Assembly (NCBI GenBank): GCA_000434535.1 | Contig: FR878583.1 | Location: 1-6,707 of the forward strand | Length of the DNA: 6,707 nt | Direction: 5' to 3' | From: Collinsella sp. CAG:166 | GTDB taxonomy: Bacteria > Actinomycetota > Coriobacteriia > Coriobacteriales > Coriobacteriaceae | Shown here: positions 1 through 5,363 of the stretch, piece by piece | Layout: each line of letters begins with the position of its first letter | Numbering within the stretch: position 1 is the stretch's first letter | Made by a program: the position numbers and the translations under genes | Notes under the pieces: generated by a model | Seen by the model: the letters and a program-made list of their open reading frames with translations, nothing else | What the model was told of the DNA's origin: nothing | Databases searched by the model: none

Positions 1-37
1 TCTTCGTTGGCTTGGTTGGCCCGTTATCGTCTGAGCG

Positions 38-886
38 CTACTCCTGCGCATCGAAATCGGGGCGTATGGCCAGGTAGCCCGCGAGTGCTTCCTCAGTGGC
101 GGTGTAGTAGGTCATGGTCCCGTCGAGCTTGGCAATCTCGGCCATCTCGTCTTCGGTGAGGGAGAAGTCGAAGATGTTCGCGTTGTCGGCGATGTGGGCG
201 GGGTTCTTGGAGCCGGGGATGATGGAGGTGCCCATCTGCACGTGCCAGCGCAGGATCACTTGGGCCGGGGTCTTGCCGTGCTTCTCGGCGAGAGCGACGA
301 AGACGGGCTCATCCAGAAGACCTTTGTCGCCGTGGCCGAGCGGGTACCACGCCTCGATCACCGTGCCGTACGGCGCGAGGTAGGCGCGCAGGTCGCGCTG
401 GGCGTGGTAGGGGTGGCACTCAACGGTCACGAGCTGCGGCTTGATGTCGGCGACCTCGATGACCTCGGTGATCTTGTCTTGCGGGAAGTTGGAGAGGCCG
501 AGGGCGCGCACCTTGCCCGCGCGGTACGCCTCCTCCATCGTGCGCCACGCGGCCAGGTAGTCGCCTACCGGCTGGTGCAGGATGAGCATGTCGACGTAGT
601 CGAGCCCCAGGCGCTGGAGCGTGGCGTCCACCGCCGGCATGCCTGCGTCGTAGACGCTCGGCCAGAGCTTGGTGGAGACGAAGATCTTGTCGCGCGCGAT
701 GCCGCTCTTGGCGATGGCACGGCCCACGGCGCGCTCGTTCATGTAGGCGTTGGCGGTGTCGATGTGCTCGTAGCCAGCCGCGAGCGCGGCGGTTGCGGCC
801 GCCTCGGCCTCGACCGGGGTCATGAGGAAGGTGCCCAAACCTTCGATGGGCATCTCTACGTCGTTATTGAGCTTCAGATACTCCAT
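38..886 (-). CDS. Aldo/keto reductase (AKR superfamily, diketogluconate-reductase-like)
   Basis: A cytoplasmic NAD(P)H-dependent oxidoreductase of 282 residues, a normal length for a single (beta/alpha)8-barrel AKR; it should reduce an aldehyde or ketone to an alcohol. The full catalytic tetrad is visible: D43 and Y48 in HIDTANAY, K73 in STKLW and H104 in LILHQP. GLSNF (130-134) and the cofactor loop SIIPGSKN (221-228) also match the family. The Arg usual a few residues after this loop is replaced by His (H231), so NADPH versus NADH preference is open. The ATG is preceded by AAGGAGG (892-898) at a good distance. It diverges from a LysR-type regulator, the classic arrangement for a regulator and its target. 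No terminator is visible in the 37 bases downstream. The family is certain; the physiological substrate is unknown. Confidence 0.95.
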   Translation of the reverse strand: MEYLKLNNDVEMPIEGLGTFLMTPVEAEAAATAALAAGYEHIDTANAYMNERAVGRAIAKSGIARDKIFVSTKLWPSVYDAGMPAVDATLQRLGLDYVDMLILHQPVGDYLAAWRTMEEAYRAGKVRALGLSNFPQDKITEVIEVADIKPQLVTVECHPYHAQRDLRAYLAPYGTVIEAWYPLGHGDKGLLDEPVFVALAEKHGKTPAQVILRWHVQMGTSIIPGSKNPAHIADNANIFDFSLTEDEMAEIAKLDGTMTYYTATEEALAGYLAIRPDFDAQE

Positions 887-1015
887 GGTCTCCTCCTTAA
901 TGGTGACTTTTCGAATGCAATGCTACGGCGTTTGCTGACGTGCGAGAAGTTCACGTTGGAATGATGGATATAACCATGGGGTATATACGGCACATAATGC
1001 GTGACAGGAGGATCG
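887..1015. promoter_or_regulatory. Divergent promoter/operator region between reductase and LysR regulator
   Basis: This 129-base non-coding stretch must hold the start signals of both divergent genes. Two symmetrical elements sit near its right end. The first is ATGGATATAACCAT (964-977), a 14-base near-palindrome with one mismatched pair; the second is the perfect palindrome GTATATAC (981-988). TATAAC (969-974) inside the first could be a -10 box toward the LysR gene, but no convincing -35 lies at the proper distance. The dyad resembles a LysR box, although the T/A spacing is 10 rather than the usual 11. Binding by the adjacent regulator is inference. Confidence 0.4.
1006..1011 (+). promoter_or_regulatory. 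Ribosome binding site setting the LysR start
   Basis: A perfect AGGAGG lies 4 bases before the ATG at 1016. An in-frame GTG at 1001 would place this Shine-Dalgarno sequence inside the gene and has none of its own, so the ATG is the better start. Confidence 0.8.
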
Positions 1016-1915
1016 ATGTACAACCCACAGCTTGACACTTTCATCCGCGTGGCGGAGGCGGGCAGCTTCTCCAAGGCGGCACAAGAGTCCTTCATCACGC
1101 CCACGGCCGTCATCAAGCAGATGAACCTGCTGGAGTCGCGGCTAGGCCTTACGCTGTTCCACCGATCGCATCAGGGGCTTTCGCTTACGCGAGCAGGCAG
1201 GTCGCTGCTCGCCGACGCCCGCCATATCGTGCAGTACTCTCAAGAATCAATCGCACGCGCCCGCGTCGCCGAGCGTGGAGAGAAGCGCATCATCCGCGTG
1301 GGAGTGTCGCTCATGACGCCCAGCACGCCGCTCACGAAGCTGTGGCCGAAGGTGAAGGAACGTTGCCCTGGCATGAGCCTTCAGGTGGTCACGTTTGAAA
1401 ACACACCCTCGGCGGCACGCGGTTTGGCGAACCTCGGGCAAGACATGGATATCGTGGCGGGGATTTTCGACGATGCCTTTCTTAAAGAGCGCGGGTGCCT
1501 GGGCCTCGAGCTTTCGCGCGAGCCGCTCTGGTGCGCCGTTCCCGTCGACAACGAACTCGCCAAACGCGACATCGTCACATTCGACGACCTCCACAATCAC
1601 AGTCTTATGCTTATACGCCGGGGCTGGAACGCCGAAATCGACCGCGTGCGCGACGAGATACTCTTGCATCATCCTCAAATCGCGCTCGTAGACTTCCCGC
1701 AATATCGGGCGGAGGTGTTCAATCGCGGCGCGAACGAGGACCTCGCGCTTGCGACGCTGCCGTTGTGGGCCAACGTCCGCCCCATGCTCAAAACCGTTCC
1801 TACCGATTGGGACTGTCTCGTGTCTTACGGGCTGCTTCATTCGCCGCACCCCGCCGACCATGTGCGGGAGTTCCTCGATGCGGTGTCTGCCGCGCTCGAG
1901 GCAGAGCATCGATAG
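1016..1915 (+). CDS. LysR-family transcriptional regulator
   Basis: A 299-residue DNA-binding regulator of typical LysR length. The N-terminal winged helix-turn-helix spans about residues 3-63; its hallmarks are LDTFIRVAEAGSFSKAA (6-22), the recognition-helix region around TPTAVIKQMNLLE (28-40) and LFHRSHQGLSLTRAG (47-61). A linker helix follows (about 62-90). The effector-binding domain begins near IIRVGVS (92-98), and its second lobe runs from about 170 to 260. Such proteins usually act as tetramers and respond to a small metabolite. Divergent orientation makes the aldo/keto reductase gene the likely target, with probable autoregulation. The effector cannot be inferred. The gene ends 49 bases before a strong terminator, so it is probably transcribed alone. 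Confidence 0.93.
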   Translation: MYNPQLDTFIRVAEAGSFSKAAQESFITPTAVIKQMNLLESRLGLTLFHRSHQGLSLTRAGRSLLADARHIVQYSQESIARARVAERGEKRIIRVGVSLMTPSTPLTKLWPKVKERCPGMSLQVVTFENTPSAARGLANLGQDMDIVAGIFDDAFLKERGCLGLELSREPLWCAVPVDNELAKRDIVTFDDLHNHSLMLIRRGWNAEIDRVRDEILLHHPQIALVDFPQYRAEVFNRGANEDLALATLPLWANVRPMLKTVPTDWDCLVSYGLLHSPHPADHVREFLDAVSAALEAEHR

Positions 1916-1964
1916 GCAATCGCGAACAGATGCGCTTATGCCTATGGGGACAACGGGAATAACA

Positions 1965-1999
1965 GCCTCCGAACCTTCTGGTTCGGAGGCTCTCTTTTT
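1965..1999 (+). terminator. Rho-independent terminator of the LysR gene
   Basis: A perfect 11-bp stem, GCCTCCGAACC (1965-1975) with GGTTCGGAGGC (1980-1990), has the tetraloop TTCT and is followed by TCTCTTTTT (1991-1999). The T-tract lies on the plus-strand side only, so it mainly ends the LysR transcript. The convergent MerR gene finishes 53 bases beyond it. Confidence 0.93.
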
Positions 2000-2052
2000 G
2001 CATGTCTGCCTAAAACGACTCCTTGCCAAAGCCCCTTGAGCATCGGGCGGCA

Positions 2053-2493
2053 TTATTGAGCGTGGGCGTTATTGTAGGTATCTTTGATCTCTTCCGGCAA
2101 ATCGTCGGGGATCAGCGCCTTCACTCTATCCTCGTTGCCATCCTGAATCGCCTGCTCGTAGTACCAGCATTTGAACTTCAACATGTCCAGCGCGCGGTTC
2201 ATCTTCGCGATCTCCGACTCCATGTGGGTCTTCCGCTCCTCGAACATGGCCTTGCGCTTGGGATATGTCGATGGGCCCTCCGCACACCATTCCATGAACA
2301 GCCGGATGTCCTTGATTTCCATTCCAGCCTTCTTTAAGCATTCGATGACCCGAAGCGCCTCGAGTTCCGTATCGCCGAATCGGCGAATGCCGGACGTCCG
2401 CTCCAGCCCCGGGAACAATCCCTGCTTATCGTAATAACGCAGCGTGGAAACGGGCAGACCGAACATCTCCGCCACCTGTCCGATTGTGTACAT
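2053..2493 (-). CDS. MerR-family regulator, AdhR/NmlR-like
   Basis: A 146-residue regulator. The N-terminal winged helix-turn-helix (about 1-70) shows MYTIGQVAEMFGLPVSTLRY, then YDKQGLFPG and SGIRRF, all MerR hallmarks. A dimerisation helix follows (about 75-105), ending in the LKFKCWYYE tract seen in many Clostridia and Actinobacteria members. C52, in IECLKKAG, aligns from memory with the redox-active Cys52 of Bacillus AdhR, which responds to aldehydes and other electrophiles. C70 and C109 are additional cysteines. There is no C-terminal metal-binding Cys pattern like that of MerR or CueR. The ATG at 2493 has GGAGGG (2497-2502) 3 bases upstream and is preferred over an in-frame TTG five codons earlier. 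The gene diverges from the CMD-cupin operon, whose promoter carries a MerR-type dyad. Family is sure; electrophile sensing is inferred. Confidence 0.92.
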   Translation of the reverse strand: MYTIGQVAEMFGLPVSTLRYYDKQGLFPGLERTSGIRRFGDTELEALRVIECLKKAGMEIKDIRLFMEWCAEGPSTYPKRKAMFEERKTHMESEIAKMNRALDMLKFKCWYYEQAIQDGNEDRVKALIPDDLPEEIKDTYNNAHAQ

Positions 2494-2524
2494 GGTCCCT
2501 CCGGACAAATCTCGAATTAACTCC

Positions 2525-2555
2525 TTGACCTAAAGTTAGGTTTAGGTATTACCTT
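2525..2555 (+). promoter_or_regulatory. MerR-type promoter/operator with 19-base spacer
   Basis: A -35-like TTGACC (2525-2530) is separated by exactly 19 bases from a -10-like TACCTT (2550-2555). The spacer region holds the dyad ACCTAAA (2528-2534) and TTTAGGT (2541-2547), with perfect 7-base arms around GTTAGG. Read as 7-4-7, it is CCTAAAG-N4-GTTTAGG with one mismatch. An over-long spacer with a centred dyad is the signature of promoters that MerR-family activators open by twisting DNA, as at soxS under SoxR. It points rightward to the CMD-cupin operon. A weak leftward promoter (TTGACG at 2567-2562, TAAACC at 2544-2539, 17-base spacer) would overlap the dyad and could give MerR autoregulation. 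Function is inferred. Confidence 0.72.
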
Positions 2556-2563
2556 TATTTTCG

Positions 2564-2740
2564 TCAATACAAATCGGGAGCGCAAGGGATTTTCGCCAAA
2601 GGCGCACGCTTGCCGGAACGGTATTCGCCGGCGGCTTGAACGGCGTGGGCGAAATCGGCGGGCATCCCGCTCTTGAGCAGGCGCGACGAATGGGCACAGG
2701 AGTCTAGGCGCGGCTTAGCTGGACGGAAGCAGTTTTGCAC
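2564..2740 (-). other. Leader region with an unsupported 58-codon minus-strand reading frame
   Basis: The stretch between the MerR-type promoter and the CMD-cupin start is GC-rich and has no convincing gene. A minus-strand frame opens at GTG (2740-2738), right after an in-frame stop, and closes at TGA (2566-2564). It encodes 58 residues with a fairly natural composition, including LLKSGMPADFAHAV and RAPLAKIPCAPDLY. It has no ribosome binding site, runs into the divergent promoter region, and I do not recognise it. It could be a degraded gene end or chance. On the plus strand this would be most of the operon's untranslated leader. Confidence 0.15.
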
Positions 2741-2747
2741 TCAAAAC
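2732..2747 (+). repeat. Small perfect hairpin before the CMD-cupin ribosome binding site
   Basis: GTTTTG (2732-2737) and CAAAAC (2742-2747) form a 6-bp stem with loop CACT, ending 7 bases before AGGAGG (2755-2760). No T-tract follows, so it is not a terminator. It may be an mRNA element that keeps the ribosome binding site open, or chance. Confidence 0.3.
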
Positions 2748-2754
2748 CATCGAC

Positions 2755-2760
2755 AGGAGG
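2755..2760 (+). promoter_or_regulatory. Ribosome binding site setting the CMD-cupin start
   Basis: AGGAGG lies 8 bases before the ATG at 2769. The open frame extends 32 codons further upstream to 2673, but that extension contains this site and looks non-coding, so the ATG at 2769 is the start. Confidence 0.85.
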
Positions 2761-2768
2761 AATCGAAC

Positions 2769-3533
2769 ATGACGATTAAGCAGACGGCGGGCAGAGATGC
2801 CCTGGGGGATTTTGCCCCCAAATTTGCACAGCTCAATGACGATGTGCTGTTCGGCGAGGTGTGGAGCCGAGAAGACGGGCTTTCCCTTCGAGACCGCAGC
2901 GTGGTGACGGTGGTGGCCCTGATGGCGCAGGGACTGACGGACTCTTCGTTCCAATATCATCTGATGTCCGCAAAGAACAATGGAGTGACCAGGACGGAGA
3001 TAGCGGAAATCCTTACGCACGCGGCGTTTTACGCGGGCTGGCCCAAGGCGTGGGCGGCCTTTCGCATGGCGAAGGAGGTCTGGGCAGATGACGATGCCGC
3101 TGATGCAAGAGCTGAGCATCAAAACGAGATGGCCTTTCCCATCGGTGCCCCCAACGACGCATTTGCGAAGTACTTTATCGGACAAAGCTACCTCGCGCCC
3201 CTTTCCACAGAGCAGGTCGGCGTCTACAACGTGACGTTCGAGCCCGGCTGCCGCAACAACTGGCACGTCCATCACGCCAAAAGCGGTGGCGGACAGATTC
3301 TCGTCTGCGTGGCTGGTCGAGGGTTTTACCAGGAATGGGGCAAACCGGCACAAGAGCTGTGCCCTGGCGATGTAGTAAATATTCCCGCGGGCGTAAAGCA
3401 CTGGCACGGTGCGGCGCCCGACAGCTGGTTCTCCCATCTCGCGGTAGAGGTTCCGGGCGAGGAGACCTCCAACGAGTGGTTGGAGCCCGTGGACGACGAG
3501 CAATACCCTAGAGCGACTGACAAGGAGGCTTAG
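2769..3533 (+). CDS. Carboxymuconolactone decarboxylase-like / cupin fusion protein
   Basis: A 254-residue two-domain cytoplasmic protein. Residues about 25-105 form an all-helical CMD (AhpD-like) domain: LSLRDRSVVTVVALMAQG, FQYHLMSAKNNGVTRTEIAEI and ILTHAAFYAGWPKA, with E80 and H84 at the conserved positions. It lacks the CxxC of true AhpD peroxidases, so it resembles gamma-carboxymuconolactone decarboxylase. Residues about 145-232 form a cupin barrel. Motif 1 is NNWHVHH...GGGQILVCVAGRG (H166, H168, Q176); motif 2 is GDVVNIPAGVKHWHG (H211). These His/Gln residues probably bind a divalent metal, as in manganese cupins of the TM1287/hydroxynitrile-lyase type. H168 and Q176 are 8 apart, whereas I recall 4 in those relatives. 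It is first in an operon, 2 bases before the hydrolase, behind a MerR-type promoter. Domain calls are firm; the reaction is unknown. Confidence 0.92.
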   Translation: MTIKQTAGRDALGDFAPKFAQLNDDVLFGEVWSREDGLSLRDRSVVTVVALMAQGLTDSSFQYHLMSAKNNGVTRTEIAEILTHAAFYAGWPKAWAAFRMAKEVWADDDAADARAEHQNEMAFPIGAPNDAFAKYFIGQSYLAPLSTEQVGVYNVTFEPGCRNNWHVHHAKSGGGQILVCVAGRGFYQEWGKPAQELCPGDVVNIPAGVKHWHGAAPDSWFSHLAVEVPGEETSNEWLEPVDDEQYPRATDKEA

Positions 3534-3535
3534 GC

Positions 3536-4507
3536 ATGGAGCAGTTGAAATTGACGCAGGAATGGGACAAGGTGTTCCCCAAAAGCGACAAGGTTGAGCA
3601 CAGCAAGGCAACCTTCCGCAACCGATACGGCATCACGCTGGCTGCCGACGTGTACGTACCTAAGAATGCGGAAGGCAAACTGCCCGCCATCGCCGTCAGC
3701 GGCCCGTTTGGCGCGGTGAAGGAGCAGTCCTCCGGTCTGTACGCGCAGAAAATGGCGGAGCTGGGATTTTTCGCAATTGCCTTTGACCCGTCCTATACCG
3801 GCGAGAGCGGCGGCACGCCTCGCTATGTAGCATCTCCGGACATCAACACCGAGGACTTCTGCGCAGCGGTGGACTTCCTCTCGGTACAGGAAAACGTCGA
3901 TTCAGGGTGCATCGGCATCATCGGCATCTGCGGTTGGGGCGGCATGGCAGTCAATGCGGCGGCCATCGACACCCGTATCAAAGCTACCGCGGCTATGACC
4001 ATGTACGACATGACCCGTGTGACCGCCAACGGCTATTTTGACGCCGAGGATTCCGAGCAGGCACGCTTTGAAAAGCGGAAAGCGCTGAACGCGCAGCGCA
4101 CCGAGGACTATAAAAACGGCAGCAATGCGCTGGTGGGCGGCGTGGTCGATCCATTACCGGAGGATGCGCCGCAGTTTTTAGCGGACTATTACGCCTACTA
4201 CAAAACTCCGCGAGGCTACCATCCCCGCAGCCTGAACTCCAACGGTGGCTGGAATGTGACGTCCTCGCTGTCGTTCCTGAATATGCCGATTTTGCAATAC
4301 AGCAGCGAAATTCGCTCTGCGGTACTGCTGGTGCATGGCGAGAAGGCGCACTCCCGTTATTTCAGCGAAACCGCGTACGGCAAGCTGACCGGGGACAACA
4401 AGGAATTGCTCATTATCCCTGGTGCCAGCCATACCGACCTTTACGATCAGATGGACATCATTCCGTTTGGAAAGCTGAAGGCATTCTTTGAGGAGTATCT
4501 GAAATAA
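3536..4507 (+). CDS. Alpha/beta hydrolase (YcjY/dienelactone-hydrolase-like) with Cys nucleophile position
   Basis: A 323-residue cytoplasmic alpha/beta-hydrolase with no signal peptide. The N-terminal part has a strand pair (ATFRNRYGITLAADVYVP, 25-42), LPAIAVSGPFG at the oxyanion-hole region (49-59) and FDPSYTGESGG (83-93). The nucleophile elbow reads GICGWGG (130-136), with C132 where most relatives have Ser, as in dienelactone hydrolase. The likely His is H299 in PGASHTDLYD; the acid is probably E269 in VHGEKAHS. A helical lid lies between about 165 and 255. It should cleave an ester, lactone or thioester. Its ATG follows the CMD-cupin stop by 2 bases and uses AAGGAGG (3522-3528) inside that gene, so the pair is co-transcribed and probably translationally coupled. 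It contains TTA codons, absent from the aldo/keto reductase, which may mean a different origin. Confidence 0.92.
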   Translation: MEQLKLTQEWDKVFPKSDKVEHSKATFRNRYGITLAADVYVPKNAEGKLPAIAVSGPFGAVKEQSSGLYAQKMAELGFFAIAFDPSYTGESGGTPRYVASPDINTEDFCAAVDFLSVQENVDSGCIGIIGICGWGGMAVNAAAIDTRIKATAAMTMYDMTRVTANGYFDAEDSEQARFEKRKALNAQRTEDYKNGSNALVGGVVDPLPEDAPQFLADYYAYYKTPRGYHPRSLNSNGGWNVTSSLSFLNMPILQYSSEIRSAVLLVHGEKAHSRYFSETAYGKLTGDNKELLIIPGASHTDLYDQMDIIPFGKLKAFFEEYLK

Positions 4508-4580
4508 GGCGTGCCTTGATTTAATGCCAAGTCTCCAGCAACGATTCTTCTAAAGAGAGGGAGTAGCTGAAACGAGACGA

Positions 4581-4609
4581 TTGATTAACTCCATTCGTTT
4601 TGGTTACAA
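4581..4609 (+). promoter_or_regulatory. Possible promoter for the flavoprotein gene
   Basis: TTGATT (4581-4586) is followed after 17 bases by TTACAA (4604-4609), with an extended -10 TGG (4601-4603) in front. The -10 match is only moderate. The 145-base gap after the hydrolase, which lacks a clear terminator, leaves both read-through and a separate promoter possible. Confidence 0.35.
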
Positions 4610-4614
4610 GAAAA

Positions 4615-4636
4615 CATGCTGCGCGCCTGCAGCATG
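4615..4636 (+). repeat. Perfect 8-bp inverted repeat before the flavoprotein ribosome binding site
   Basis: CATGCTGC (4615-4622) and GCAGCATG (4629-4636) flank GCGCCT. The right arm abuts AAGGAG (4637-4642), the ribosome binding site of the gene at 4653. There is no T-tract. It could be an operator at the transcription start of the possible promoter just upstream, or an mRNA hairpin affecting translation. Confidence 0.5.
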
Positions 4637-4652
4637 AAGGAGAGGGAATCCT

Positions 4653-5183
4653 ATGAATATCGTTGTATTGAGTGGTAGCCCGCGTAAGGGCGCCAATACC
4701 GACACCATGGTCGAGGCGTTTGCCGAGACCGCGCGCGAGGCCGGCCATACGGTCGAGGTCATCCGCGTTGCCGGCAAGAAAATCGCTGGTTGCCTGGGGT
4801 GTCAGTATTGCTTCGCCCACGAGGGCACTTGCGTGCAGAAGGATGACATGGCCAACGTGATTGAGTCGCTGAAAGACGCAGATATGGTCGTCTTCGCCTC
4901 GCCTATCTACTGGTTCGATATCACCGCGCAGGAGAAGGCCGCCATCGACCGCCTGTACGCCTTCGGCGCCACGGGCTTCCCGTTCACCAAGACGGCCCTT
5001 TTGCTCGATAGCCACAGCGAGGGCGTCTATGATGCGGCGATCGCTATGTACAAGTCGACCTGCGCGTACTGCAAGTGGGAGGACCTGGGCATTGTCACCA
5101 TCAGCGGTATGACCGAGCGCGACAGCATGGCATCCTCGCCCAAGTTGGAAGAGGTGCGAGAGCTCGCCCGCAAGCTCGCCTAA
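4653..5183 (+). CDS. NAD(P)H-dependent FMN reductase / iron-sulfur-flavoprotein-like oxidoreductase
   Basis: A 176-residue flavodoxin-fold protein. GSPRKGANT (8-16) is the FMN phosphate-binding loop, FASPIYWFDIT (81-91) is the flavin-contacting loop, and DDM (64-66) is the conserved family tract. Cysteines C47, C50, C53 and C60 give Cx2Cx2Cx6C, the compact pattern used by archaeal iron-sulfur flavoprotein Isf to bind [4Fe-4S]; C137 and C140 form an extra CxxC. It may pass electrons from NAD(P)H or ferredoxin to quinones, nitro compounds or other electrophiles. Cluster binding is inferred, since many FMN-reductase relatives keep only some of these cysteines. It starts at ATG with AAGGAG (4637-4642) upstream. 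It follows the hydrolase on the same strand but may have its own promoter. Confidence 0.92.
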   Translation: MNIVVLSGSPRKGANTDTMVEAFAETAREAGHTVEVIRVAGKKIAGCLGCQYCFAHEGTCVQKDDMANVIESLKDADMVVFASPIYWFDITAQEKAAIDRLYAFGATGFPFTKTALLLDSHSEGVYDAAIAMYKSTCAYCKWEDLGIVTISGMTERDSMASSPKLEEVRELARKLA

Positions 5184-5198
5184 GGACAAGAGGAGCGT

Positions 5199-5300
5199 AT
5201 GGCAATCGGCATTGGTGGAAATGCTTACTATCCTTATCAAGAGATAGGGGTGTATTCCCTCAAGTGCTGTAGAGAACAATTTTTTAACGCAGAAAAATAA
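5199..5300 (+). CDS. Possible small ORF (33 residues) after the flavoprotein
   Basis: An ATG at 5199 follows AGAGGAG at good spacing and opens a 33-codon frame ending TAA at 5298-5300, only 15 bases after the flavoprotein stop. The peptide begins MAIGIGGNAYYPYQEIG, then has a CC pair, and ends in an AT-rich Lys/Phe-containing tail. I do not recognise it. It may be a real small protein co-transcribed with the flavoprotein, or the 5' stub of a gene whose remainder was lost; base composition turns AT-rich after about 5270, which fits a breakpoint there. Confidence 0.35.
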   Translation: MAIGIGGNAYYPYQEIGVYSLKCCREQFFNAEK

Positions 5301-5327
5301 CTGAAAACAAATTAATCCGCGTTAAAA
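5282..5327. repeat. 9-base inverted repeat flanking the ATPase promoter
   Basis: TTTTAACGC (5282-5290) and GCGTTAAAA (5319-5327) are perfect inverted copies 28 bases apart. The right arm overlaps the proposed -10 box of the ATPase gene, and the left arm lies just upstream of the -35. This suits a repressor operator pair. It could also be the foot of a hairpin or a chance match in AT-rich DNA. Confidence 0.45.
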
Positions 5328-5328
5328 T
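5301..5328 (+). promoter_or_regulatory. Possible promoter of the ATPase gene
   Basis: CTGAAA (5301-5306) is followed after 16 bases by TAAAAT (5323-5328), one mismatch from the -10 consensus, in the most AT-rich stretch of the window. It would start transcription about 30 bases before the coding start. Confidence 0.45.
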
Positions 5329-5363
5329 ATTGTCAAACAGAAGTTCATGAGGGAAGGTTGCGT

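Noticed and set aside
194..964. Long plus-strand open frame of 256 codons opposite the aldo/keto reductase
   Set aside because: It is the antisense shadow of a gene with a complete catalytic tetrad; its product is rich in Gly, Arg, Val and His and has no recognisable fold.
1247..2053. Minus-strand open frame of 268 codons across the LysR gene
   Set aside because: It runs antisense through the conserved LysR gene and its terminator, with low-complexity Arg/His-rich translation.
2658..2670. GCGGG-CAT-CCCGC hairpin in the operon leader
   Set aside because: Only 5 bp with a 3-base loop and no T-tract; expected by chance in GC-rich DNA.
2720..2768. tRNA-like stretch (GCTT/AAGC stem, GTTTT/AAAAC arm, GTTCGATTCC on the minus strand)
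   Set aside because: The T-arm-like motif is on the opposite strand to the other arms, its flanks do not pair, and the base at position 33 of the loop would not be T. No acceptor stem forms.
2715..3611. Minus-strand open frame of 298 codons opposite the CMD-cupin gene
   Set aside because: Shadow of a gene with clear CMD and cupin motifs; no ribosome binding site and no recognisable domain.
4506..4524. AAGG-CGTG-CCTT followed by GATTT after the hydrolase stop
   Set aside because: A 4-bp stem with a poor T-tract is too weak to call a terminator.
4521..5279. Minus-strand open frame of 252 codons opposite the flavoprotein gene
   Set aside because: Antisense shadow; the plus strand has the flavodoxin-fold motifs and a proper start.
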